Positions 8,664 through 16,078 of a stretch of DNA of 34,207 nt are shown here, one piece after another. The DNA lies in the NCBI GenBank assembly GCA_003250355.1, contig QKGS01000086.1:1-34207 (forward strand). The letters run 5' to 3'. The notes under the pieces were generated by a model. The model saw only the letters and a list, made by a program, of their open reading frames with translations. It ran no database searches and was not told the DNA's origin. Position numbers and translations under genes: made by a program. The stretch comes from Bacteroidota bacterium (lineage in GTDB: Bacteria; Bacteroidota; Bacteroidia; Bacteroidales; SZUA-534). Positions within the stretch are counted from its first letter, which is position 1. Each line of letters starts with the position of its first letter.

Positions 8664-8671
8664 CAAAATTA
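8664..8671 (-). promoter_or_regulatory. Candidate -7 element for the phosphate transporter gene
   Basis: Read on the minus strand this is TAATTTTG (TAnnTTTG), 22 bp before the start at 8641. No clear -33 element accompanies it. Confidence 0.3.
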
Positions 8672-8877
8672 TTTAAAGTGCAACACTCCAATATTAAGCC
8701 TATGTTAATTGTGTAACATTTTTTTAATATTTTATCAAGCTTATTGAGTACAGAATTAAGTAGTAAGAATAATGTATAATGAAAATTATAAGTAATTCCC
8801 AAATAAAATGTTGTGTGATTTGGTTCTAAGTTATAAATTGTGGTCATTTTTAATAAAAGCATATTTAAAAAGATATT

Positions 8878-10092
8878 ATGAAATTGAAAAACTTAACAAA
8901 ATCCCTTTTTGCAGTAGCAATGGGTAGTCTGGTATTGACCGGCTGTGGCGATTGCTGTAAGAAAAAATGTACCGAAGAGAAGGTTGAAATAACCGATGCA
9001 CAGGTTGAACGGTACGGTATTACAAACAAAGAATACCTTAGTGCAGCTACAAAACGTGCACTTAAATGGCCTGAGTATGGCAATGAGTGGTTTATCCGTT
9101 TTACACAAGAAGAGCTTAAAGGCGACTTGGCATACGAAGAAGGTGTAGTGCGTCGCGACCCTAGTGCTTTAATTCAAGTAAACGGAAAATACTACGTATG
9201 GTATTCAAAAAGTGTTGGTCCAACTGATGGTTTCGATGCTGATATTGAAACTTCAAAAGTATTTCCATGGGACAGATGCGATATATGGTATGCAACCTCA
9301 GAAGATGGTATTACATGGAAAGAAGAAGGTATGGCAGTTGGACGCGGTGAAAAAGGAGCTTACGACGACCGCTCTGTATTTACAGTAGAAATAATGCAAT
9401 GGGATAGTATGTATTACTTGTGTTACCAAACTGTAAAATCGCCTTATGTTGAGAGAGTAAAAAATCAGGTTGGTTTAGCATGGGCAAGTTCACCTGACGG
9501 TCCTTGGACAAAAAGCGAAGAGCCTATTTTGAGTCCTGCCGACAACGGAATATGGATAGAAGGTAAAATTAGCCGCTTTGCAGTTGAGAAAAAAGGAGAT
9601 TTCGATAGCCATAAAGTTCACGACCCTTGTATTATCCCTTTCAAAGGTAAATTCTATTTATATTATAAAGGTGAGCGTATGGGCGAAGAGATGTACTTTG
9701 GTGGTCGTGAAATACGTCATGGTGTTGCTATTGCCGATAATCCTAAAGGGCCTTACGTTAAGTCGCCTTACAATCCTATTTCAAACAGCGGACACGAAAT
9801 ATGTGTTTGGAAATATAATGATGGTATTGCAGCGTTAATTACTACCGATGGTCCTGAACGAAATACTATACAGTGGTCGCCCGATGGTATTAACTTTGAA
9901 ATAATGTCGCATATACCAAGTGCCCCGCATGCAATAGGTTTAAACAGAACTCTTGAAGGTAACGACGACCCCACAGGACAATTACGTTGGGGATTAACTC
10001 ATGAGTATGTAACCGACGAGTATCAGTGTTTACGTCGCTTTACTTCGAAAAGAAAAGAGCGCCATGGTAACTTTGCCGACTTTGGACATTAG
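8878..10092 (+). CDS. GH117 exo-alpha-1,3-(3,6-anhydro)-L-galactosidase, lipoprotein
   Basis: A 404-residue lipoprotein. Its signal peptide ends in the lipobox LVLTGC (C23). From about residue 45 it matches family GH117 very closely (LSAATKRALKWPEYGNEWFI, EEGVVRRDPSALIQVNGKYY, VFPWDRCDIWYATS), a five-bladed beta-propeller. By comparison with characterised GH117 enzymes, the catalytic residues should be D94 (VRRDPSA), D249 (VHDPCII), H306 and E307 (SGHEICV). GH117 enzymes release 3,6-anhydro-L-galactose from the non-reducing end of neoagaro-oligosaccharides. A lipid anchor suggests a periplasmic-facing or surface location. It is the last gene before the nif cluster and is followed by its own terminator (10149-10180). 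The GH86 enzyme at 28.7 kb would supply its substrates. Confidence in the family is high; in the exact substrate, moderate. Confidence 0.92.
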   Translation: MKLKNLTKSLFAVAMGSLVLTGCGDCCKKKCTEEKVEITDAQVERYGITNKEYLSAATKRALKWPEYGNEWFIRFTQEELKGDLAYEEGVVRRDPSALIQVNGKYYVWYSKSVGPTDGFDADIETSKVFPWDRCDIWYATSEDGITWKEEGMAVGRGEKGAYDDRSVFTVEIMQWDSMYYLCYQTVKSPYVERVKNQVGLAWASSPDGPWTKSEEPILSPADNGIWIEGKISRFAVEKKGDFDSHKVHDPCIIPFKGKFYLYYKGERMGEEMYFGGREIRHGVAIADNPKGPYVKSPYNPISNSGHEICVWKYNDGIAALITTDGPERNTIQWSPDGINFEIMSHIPSAPHAIGLNRTLEGNDDPTGQLRWGLTHEYVTDEYQCLRRFTSKRKERHGNFADFGH

Positions 10093-10148
10093 GAAAATAT
10101 AAAAATTCAGAATTCTGAAATACTAAATCAGAATTATTTAATATTAAT

Positions 10149-10180
10149 AATCCCTGCTCAGTAGAGTGGGGATTTTTTTT
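10149..10180 (+). terminator. Rho-independent terminator after the GH117 gene
   Basis: AATCCC (10149-10154) pairs with GGGATT across an inner CTC/GAG helix and an AGTA loop. A run of eight T follows. It separates the GH117 transcript from nifH. Confidence 0.8.
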
Positions 10181-10279
10181 CACAATTAGCCACAGCAAGC
10201 ACTTCCTATCATTTATATATACTACACATTTTAGTAAAAACTACTTTATTATCCTACATAAATGTAGCAATTTAAGAGC

Positions 10280-10297
10280 CGTGCCAAACGTGCCAAA
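10280..10297. promoter_or_regulatory. Tandem CGTGCCAAA repeat upstream of nifH
   Basis: Two adjacent perfect copies of CGTGCCAAA (10280-10288 and 10289-10297). Their complement contains TTGGCACG, the same octamer as the -24 region of the nifH promoter about 95 bp downstream. It may be an activator site or part of a second, minus-strand -24 element, but no matching -12 is visible on that strand. Function unknown. Confidence 0.3.
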
Positions 10298-10383
10298 AAC
10301 CTGTTTGTAAAAAAATAACCAACACATAATCAGAGTGTTTAGTATATGTTTTAAGTTCAATAACGGCTATGTTCTAATAGCAT

Positions 10384-10398
10384 TGGCACGTATCGTGT
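10384..10398 (+). promoter_or_regulatory. Sigma-54 (-24/-12) promoter of nifH
   Basis: TGGCACG, 4 bp, then GTGT. The -24 half is identical to the TGGCACG consensus. The -12 half keeps the G of TTGC but has T instead of C. Spacing GG-N10-GT is correct. It would start transcription about 50 nt before the nifH ATG. It fits with the NifA-like sigma-54 activator encoded at 22.7 kb. Confidence 0.7.
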
Positions 10399-10448
10399 AA
10401 TGTACTTAACAACGAAAACATTAAAACAAAACTTTTATAAACAATTAA

Positions 10449-11285
<837 letters not shown>

Positions 11286-11288
11286 TAT

Positions 11289-11330
11289 AGTACTGAGTAC
11301 TGAGTAGTGAGATTGTGAGTACTGAGTACT
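11289..11330. repeat. Degenerate AGTACTGAG word repeat after nifH
   Basis: Starting 4 bp past the nifH stop, the words AGTACTGAG, TGAGTACT and AGTAGTGAG recur about six times. The core AGTACT is self-complementary, so several alternative hairpins can form. Similar word-repeats follow nifI1, nifD and nifK. Confidence 0.7.
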
Positions 11331-11480
11331 TTGTAAGTTGTATTTTACTTCAAACTCATATACCTCAAGTCATAAGATTAATATAAGAAAAACGGATTGA
11401 GTGAATTTAGACTATTGTTTTAAGTACTTATAGTTTTAAATATCACAACCATAAAAATTAACTAAATAAAATTTAAGAAT

Positions 11481-11807
11481 ATGTTATTAATAAGAGCAAT
11501 AGTACGCCCTGAGAAAAGTGCAAAAGTGTTAAAGGCTTTATTTGAAGCAGGATACGTAGCAGTATCGAAAATGGATGTAGTAGGTCGCGGTAAGCAGCGC
11601 GGTATTAAAATTGGCGATGTTACTTACGATGAGCTTCCAAAAGAGTTAATTATGATGGTAATTAAAGATGAAGATAAAGACTTTGCAGTAAACACAATTA
11701 TGGAAGCTGCTCGTTCTGAGGGTGGAGGTGCTTATGGTGACGGAAAAATCTTTATCTCACCTGTTGAAGAGGCTTATACAATTAGCCGAGGTACTAAAGA
11801 ATTATAA
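11481..11807 (+). CDS. nifI1: PII-family nitrogenase regulator NifI1
   Basis: A 108-residue GlnB-like protein (MLLIRAIVRPEKSAKVLKAL; VVGRGKQRGIKIG in the T-loop; C-terminal GDGKIFISPVEEAYTI). In methanogens NifI1 and NifI2 form a hetero-oligomer that binds NifDK and blocks Fe-protein access. The block is relieved by 2-oxoglutarate, giving a fast ammonia switch-off. The T-loop lacks the uridylylated tyrosine context (RGAEY) of GlnB/GlnK, as expected for NifI proteins. It sits between nifH and nifI2 exactly as in other nifI-bearing operons. Confidence 0.93.
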   Translation: MLLIRAIVRPEKSAKVLKALFEAGYVAVSKMDVVGRGKQRGIKIGDVTYDELPKELIMMVIKDEDKDFAVNTIMEAARSEGGGAYGDGKIFISPVEEAYTISRGTKEL

Positions 11808-11816
11808 TTAGAAGAA

Positions 11817-11882
11817 AGTATCAAGACTTATAGATACAAGACACAAGACGTACTTGATACTCTGTACTTGATACTTGATACT
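11817..11882. repeat. TACTTGATACT word repeat between nifI1 and nifI2
   Basis: AGTATCAAG at 11817-11825 is followed by three copies of its complement CTTGATACT (11853, 11867 and 11874), so a 9-bp stem can form with any of the three. No T-run follows, so a terminator is unlikely; RNA processing or stability is possible. Confidence 0.65.
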
Positions 11883-11916
11883 AAAATTTTAACACTAATT
11901 TAAAAACTTTAGAACT

Positions 11917-12294
11917 ATGAAAACAGTATTTGCATTTATCCGCATAAACATGATGAACGAAACCAAACGTGCTTTAACCGAAGCAGGAATAACCTGTATG
12001 ACAGCTAAAGGAAACGTTTATGGTCGCGGTAAAGGATTATGGGAGAAAAAAGTAATTGAAGCAGCAACCGATAATGTGCCGGAAGCAATTGAACACTTAG
12101 GTAAAGAACCAAGGCTGCGTCCTCAAAGAATGTTAACTATTACAGTTACCGACGAAAAAGTAAAAACTGTGGTTGACACAATTATTTCGGTTAACCAAAC
12201 AGGTGAGCCTGGCGATGGTAAAATATTTATAATACCTGAAACAGAAGTAATACGTGTTAGAACAGGTGAAAAAGGTGATGTAACACTTGACTAA
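11917..12294 (+). CDS. nifI2: PII-family nitrogenase regulator NifI2
   Basis: A 125-residue GlnB-like protein, partner of NifI1. The fold is recognisable from 'MKTVFAFIRINMMNETKRALTEAGI', the T-loop region 'NVYGRGKGLWEKKV', and the C-terminal 'GEPGDGKIFIIPETEVIRVRTGE'. The T-loop is longer than in NifI1, as is usual for NifI2. The product is expected to sense 2-oxoglutarate/ATP and to inhibit NifDK with NifI1 when ammonium is plentiful. It lies 109 bp after nifI1 and 76 bp before nifD, with a hairpin in the latter gap. Confidence 0.93.
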   Translation: MKTVFAFIRINMMNETKRALTEAGITCMTAKGNVYGRGKGLWEKKVIEAATDNVPEAIEHLGKEPRLRPQRMLTITVTDEKVKTVVDTIISVNQTGEPGDGKIFIIPETEVIRVRTGEKGDVTLD

Positions 12295-12308
12295 ATTATT
12301 GAGTAAGT

Positions 12309-12333
12309 CATCGGGTGAGTTGCTTACCCGATG
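12309..12333 (+). other. Hairpin between nifI2 and nifD
   Basis: CATCGGGT (12309-12316) and ACCCGATG (12326-12333) form a perfect 8-bp stem with a 9-nt loop, with no T-run after it. It sits 15 bp after nifI2 and 37 bp before nifD, where it could mark an RNA processing or stabilising site that lets nifD mRNA accumulate above the regulator genes. Confidence 0.6.
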
Positions 12334-12370
12334 GCGATACATCTAACAAACCAACTTTAAAAGTACAATT

Positions 12371-14002
12371 ATGACTAAGAATTTAAAAAATAAAAACTTG
12401 CCCGATCCAATAGCAATGCGCGAGGAGATAATGAAGAAGTATCCTCGTAAGGTGGCAAAGAAAAGAACCAGTGCGTTTGTTGTTAACGACCCTGTTGAGA
12501 TTCCCGAAGTGCAAGCTAACGTACGTACAATACCTGGTATTATTACTCAGCGCGGTTGTACATACGCCGGATGTAAAGGTGTTGTATTAGGTCCTACCCG
12601 CGATGTTGTAAACATTGTTCACGGTCCTATTGGTTGTAGTTTCTATGCATGGTTAACTCGTCGTAACCAAACTGCGCCTCCAACAGAGAATGATGTAAAC
12701 TATATCCCTTATGCTTTTTCAACCGATATGCAAGACGAAAATATTGTATTTGGTGGCGAAAAGAAATTAAAAGAGGCTATTCGTGAAGCTTATAATGAAT
12801 TTAAACCTCATTCAATAGCAATATTCTCAACTTGTCCGGTAGGTCTTATTGGCGATGATGTTCACTCTGTGGCACGCGATATGAAAGCCGAATTGGGTAT
12901 TAATATATTTGGTTTCTCATGCGAAGGATACCGCGGAGTATCTCAATCGGCAGGACACCACATAGCCAACAACGGAGTTTTCAAACATGTTGTAGGTATT
13001 AATCAAGAGAAGAAACTTACCACTAAGTTCAGAATGAACATGATGGGTGAGTACAATATTGGTGGTGATGCTTTTGTACTTGAAGAGTACTTTGAGGAAA
13101 TGGGAATTGACTTAGTAGCTTCATTCTCAGGAAACTCAACTATTGAAAGCTATGAATACTCTGACCAGGTTGATTTAAACATAGTTATGTGTCACCGTTC
13201 TATCAACTACATAGCTGAGATGATGGAGAAAAAATACGGTATTCCTTGGTTTAAAGTAAACTTTATTGGTGCCGATGCAACTGCAAAATCGTTGCGTAAA
13301 ATGGCTCAATTTTATGGTGATGCAGGTATGATTAAAGCTACTGAAGCATTAATTGAGCGTGAAATGGCTAAAGTAAAAGCTGTTATTGATGAAGTAAAAC
13401 CTAAGGTTGAAGGTAAAACAGTTATGATGTTCGTTGGCGGATCGCGTGCTCACCACTATCAGGAACTTTTCAAAGAAATGGGCATGAAAGTAGTTGCTGC
13501 AGGTTATGAGTTTGCTCACCGCGACGACTACGAAGGACGCCGTGTAATTCCGAATATTAAAATAGATGCCGATACTCGTAATATTGAAGATTTGGTTGTT
13601 GATAAAGATGAAAAACTTTACAGACCCGATTTACAGGAGAAAAAAGCAGCTCTTGAAAAACAAAACTTTGAGTTTGAAGATTACGTTGGTATGATGCCAG
13701 ATATGGATAAGAATACACTTGTAATTGACGATATATCGCACCATGAATCGGAAAAATTAATTGAGCTATATAAACCCGATTTATTCTGTGCCGGTATTAA
13801 AGAGAAATATGTAGTTCAAAAATCAGGTATTCCGTTAAAGCAGCTTCATAGCTACGACTATGGTGGCCCGTATGCAGGTTTTGAAGGTGCTATTAACTTC
13901 TATAAAGAGATAGATAGAATGATTAATGCCTCAGTTTGGAAACTTATTGATGCTCCTTGGAAACTTGAACCTGAAATTGTTGGTAGCGTAGTTACTGACT
14001 AA
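12371..14002 (+). CDS. nifD: Nitrogenase molybdenum-iron protein alpha chain
   Basis: A 543-residue alpha subunit of dinitrogenase. P-cluster ligands are C63 (RGCTYAGC), C89 (HGPIGCSFY) and C155 (FSTCPVGLIGDD). FeMo-co ligands are C274 (NIVMCHRSINY) and H493 (KQLHSYDYGGPY). H196 (SQSAGHHIAN) corresponds to the substrate-channel histidine alpha-195 of Azotobacter. About 50 extra residues between roughly 400 and 450 (DLVVDKDEKLYRPDLQEKK...) match the insertion known from Clostridium pasteurianum-type alpha chains. That insertion goes with the short beta subunit seen here. No delta subunit (vnfG/anfG) is present, so this is the Mo form. A word-repeat spacer of 121 bp separates it from nifK. Confidence 0.97.
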   Translation: MTKNLKNKNLPDPIAMREEIMKKYPRKVAKKRTSAFVVNDPVEIPEVQANVRTIPGIITQRGCTYAGCKGVVLGPTRDVVNIVHGPIGCSFYAWLTRRNQTAPPTENDVNYIPYAFSTDMQDENIVFGGEKKLKEAIREAYNEFKPHSIAIFSTCPVGLIGDDVHSVARDMKAELGINIFGFSCEGYRGVSQSAGHHIANNGVFKHVVGINQEKKLTTKFRMNMMGEYNIGGDAFVLEEYFEEMGIDLVASFSGNSTIESYEYSDQVDLNIVMCHRSINYIAEMMEKKYGIPWFKVNFIGADATAKSLRKMAQFYGDAGMIKATEALIEREMAKVKAVIDEVKPKVEGKTVMMFVGGSRAHHYQELFKEMGMKVVAAGYEFAHRDDYEGRRVIPNIKIDADTRNIEDLVVDKDEKLYRPDLQEKKAALEKQNFEFEDYVGMMPDMDKNTLVIDDISHHESEKLIELYKPDLFCAGIKEKYVVQKSGIPLKQLHSYDYGGPYAGFEGAINFYKEIDRMINASVWKLIDAPWKLEPEIVGSVVTD

Positions 14003-14009
14003 ATATTAG

Positions 14010-14104
14010 TACAGAGTACAGAGTAGTGAGTACAGAGTAGGTTGTAACCTGATATTATTGACAATATTAGAATCTCATATCTCAATACTTACATCTCAAT
14101 ACAA
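14010..14104. repeat. AGTACAGAGTA / ATCTCAATAC word repeat after nifD
   Basis: Words GTACAGAGTA (three near-copies) and AGTAGTGAG appear first, then GGTTGTAACC (a 10-bp palindrome), then ATCTCAATAC-like words. It is the same type of element as that after nifH and fills most of the nifD-nifK gap. Confidence 0.65.
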
Positions 14105-14123
14105 ACATTAAAAAATAGAAAAA

Positions 14124-15512
14124 ATGTTATTACGTCATACAAAAAAAGCATCGGAAGCAGTTGATCGCAAGGCGTTGACTATTAATCCGGCAAAGACCTG
14201 CCAACCGGTAGGCGCAATGTACGCAGCATTGGGAGTACATGGTTGTTTACCTCATAGCCACGGTTCACAAGGTTGTTGTTCTTACCACCGTAGTGTTCTT
14301 ACACGTCATTACAAAGACCCAATTATGGCTTCAACAAGCTCATTTACCGAAGGTTCTTCTGTATTTGGTGGTCAGGCTAACCTTTTAACATCGCTATCGA
14401 ATATTTTCTCAATTTACGAACCCGATATTGTTGCTATTCACTCTACTTGCTTGTCTGAAACTATTGGCGACGACTTAAAGCAAATATCAGAGAAAGCTCT
14501 TGCCGATGGAAAAATACCTGAAGGTAAATTCGTGGTGCAAGCAGCTACTCCTAGCTACGTAGGCTCTCACGTTACGGGATATGCCAATATGGTTACTGCA
14601 TTTGTTGACAAGTTTGCATTCAAAACCGATGAGAAAAGACGTCAGGTTAACTTAATATCGGGTTGGGTTGAGCCTTCTGATATGACTGAGCTTAAGAGAA
14701 TTATGAAGGTAATGAAAGTTCCTTATGTACTGTTGCCCGACACCTCTGATGTTGTAAACACTCCGCTAACAGGTAAATTCAAAATGTATCCTACCGGTGG
14801 TACTACAATAGCGCAAATGGCTTCAATGGGCGACAGTATAGGTACTATTGGTACTGGTGCTTTCTGTACTAAAGATGCTGCCATAGCCCTTGAAAATAAA
14901 TGTAAAGTTCCGTTCAAAATAACTGATGTTCCTGTTGGTTTAAGAGCTACTGACCGTTTTATTCAGGCTGTAGCTAAAATGGCTAAAGTATCGGTTCCCG
15001 ACGAAATTACTAAAGAGCGCGGTGTTCTTGTTGATGCTATTGCCGATATGCAACAGTATTTCCATAACAAAAAAGTAGCTGTATACGGCGACCCCGATAC
15101 AATTACTCCGCTTGTTGAGTTCTTACTTGACTTAGGTATGAAGCCTACTGCTATTGTTTCGGGTACTCCGGGTAAGGCATTTATGAAAAATATGGAAACT
15201 ATTTTATCGGAAAAATGCCCTGAGGCTAAATACTTAAACGGACCTACTGCCGATATGTATCGTATGCACACCTGGATTAAGGAAAACCCTGTTGACCTTA
15301 TTATTGGTAACACTTACGGTAAATATATAGCACGTGATGAAAATATACCATTTGTACGTTTCGGATTCCCTATCATTGACCGTATCGGACACTCTTATTT
15401 CCCAACTGTGGGGTATATGGGTACTTTAAGGTTAGTGGAGAAAATCCTTAATGCTTTAATGGACTATCAGGACGCAAATTGCCCTGAAGAAAAATTTGAG
15501 CTGGTAATGTAG
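14124..15512 (+). CDS. nifK: Nitrogenase molybdenum-iron protein beta chain
   Basis: A 462-residue beta subunit. P-cluster ligands are C26 (AKTCQPVGAMYA), C51 (HGSQGCCSYHRS) and C109 (HSTCLSETIGDD). It is about 60 residues shorter than the Azotobacter protein because it lacks the N-terminal extension, the same trait as in Clostridium pasteurianum and Chlorobium; it pairs with the inserted NifD. With NifD it forms the alpha2-beta2 dinitrogenase that reduces N2. A strong GC hairpin (15532-15575) begins 20 bp past the stop, and a terminator-like structure follows at 15890. nifK may therefore close the structural-gene part of the cluster. Confidence 0.97.
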   Translation: MLLRHTKKASEAVDRKALTINPAKTCQPVGAMYAALGVHGCLPHSHGSQGCCSYHRSVLTRHYKDPIMASTSSFTEGSSVFGGQANLLTSLSNIFSIYEPDIVAIHSTCLSETIGDDLKQISEKALADGKIPEGKFVVQAATPSYVGSHVTGYANMVTAFVDKFAFKTDEKRRQVNLISGWVEPSDMTELKRIMKVMKVPYVLLPDTSDVVNTPLTGKFKMYPTGGTTIAQMASMGDSIGTIGTGAFCTKDAAIALENKCKVPFKITDVPVGLRATDRFIQAVAKMAKVSVPDEITKERGVLVDAIADMQQYFHNKKVAVYGDPDTITPLVEFLLDLGMKPTAIVSGTPGKAFMKNMETILSEKCPEAKYLNGPTADMYRMHTWIKENPVDLIIGNTYGKYIARDENIPFVRFGFPIIDRIGHSYFPTVGYMGTLRLVEKILNALMDYQDANCPEEKFELVM

Positions 15513-15531
15513 CAATACATTCCATGGTTTT

Positions 15532-15575
15532 GGTTGTGTGGCGGGTGGCTGTGGTGGCCCCCGCCTTTACCAACC
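15532..15575 (+). other. GC-rich hairpin downstream of nifK
   Basis: GGTTG (15532-15536) with CAACC (15571-15575) and GGCGGG (15540-15545) with CCCGCC (15560-15565) form a two-part stem around a 14-nt loop. There is no T-run, so 3'-end protection or an RNA-processing role is more likely than termination. Confidence 0.6.
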
Positions 15576-15658
15576 GACCTTGGATTCAATATATGTTCTT
15601 TTAATTATTGTGATACTTCCGACATGAAAGTATAAGAATGTTCAAATAGTATAACTAG

Positions 15659-15723
15659 CCTGCCTGGCGGCATGGCAGTTCAAAAGTTCAACTTGAACTA
15701 TTGAACCTTGAACCTTTGAACTC
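15659..15723. repeat. TTGAACC / TTCAA word repeat after nifK
   Basis: A short GC-rich segment (CCTGCCTGGCGGCATGGCAG) leads into recurring words TTCAA, TTGAAC and TTGAACC. Related AACTTGTAACCTGTAACTT words appear at about 15828-15846. This is the same class of intergenic word repeat as after nifH, nifI1 and nifD. Confidence 0.6.
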
Positions 15724-15889
15724 ATAAAATAGTAAAGTAAGGGTATGTACAGAAACGTTACATTTTTGTAGGATAGAAACAACCATAACCAATTAAACTT
15801 ATTACACAGGTGTAAACCTGAAACATACAACTTGTAACCTGTAACTTATTAAAAGTCTTTACCATAATTTGTTGATATAGTTTAATAAA

Positions 15890-15924
15890 AGCAGGGGTAT
15901 ACGCCCTGTATACCTCGCTTTTTT
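15890..15924 (+). terminator. Terminator-like hairpin between nifK and nifE
   Basis: GGTATAC (15896-15902) and GTATACC (15908-15914) form a perfect 7-bp stem with a GCCCT loop. An outer AGC/GCT pairing extends it, and a run of six T follows (15919-15924). It would end, fully or partly, the nifH-nifK transcript before nifE. Confidence 0.7.
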
Positions 15925-15944
15925 AATACTCTACAACATAGTAC

Positions 15945-16054
15945 AGACGCATGATTATGCGTCTCCGATAGTACAGACGCATGATTATGCGTCTCTCAGT
16001 AAAGACGCAAGATATTGCGTCTCAACGAAAGTAAAAGCGCAAAACAATGCGTCT
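15945..16054. repeat. Four palindromic repeat units upstream of nifE
   Basis: The units start at 15945, 15975, 16003 and 16035. The first two are AGACGCATGATTATGCGTCT, the third is AGACGCAAGATATTGCGTCT, and the fourth is a degenerate copy. Each is an 8-bp perfect stem with a 4-nt loop, preceded by GTAMA-like and followed by C(A/T)-rich flanks, at a 28-32-bp period. The last ends 24 bp before the nifE ATG. Confidence 0.9.
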
Positions 16055-16078
16055 CAACCACCAAAAAAACTATGGATT

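Larger units (their letters stand above)
15513..16078. other. 566-bp spacer between nifK and nifE
   Basis: The longest gap in the cluster and gene-free. In order it holds a GC-rich hairpin (15532-15575), a word-repeat section (15659-15723 and about 15811-15845), a terminator-like hairpin (15890-15924), and four palindromic repeat units (15945-16054). No -24/-12 or clear TAnnTTTG promoter for nifE was found in it. Confidence 0.75.

Noticed and set aside
8659-8862. 67-residue minus-strand open frame between the phosphate transporter and GH117 genes
   Set aside because: AT-rich chance frame with low-complexity Leu/Asn/Thr composition overlapping the promoter region.
10181-10384. Canonical NifA upstream activator site TGT-N10-ACA
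   Set aside because: I checked each TGT in this stretch and none has ACA at the correct distance.
11289-11330. Transposon end or attachment site after nifH
   Set aside because: The repeats are short degenerate words without defined ends, target duplications or an adjacent transposase/integrase gene.
12371-15512. Alternative (V or Fe-only) nitrogenase
   Set aside because: No delta-subunit gene is present between the alpha and beta genes, and nifE/nifN/nifV accompany a NifD/NifK of Mo type.
15642-15830. 62-residue minus-strand open frame between nifK and nifE
   Set aside because: It is made of word-repeat sequence and has no protein-like pattern.
15945-16054. Regularly spaced repeats that could suggest a CRISPR array
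   Set aside because: Units are 20-bp palindromes with only 8-12-bp, similar gaps; there are no unique ~30-bp spacers and no cas genes. Copies also lie inside nifE coding sequence.
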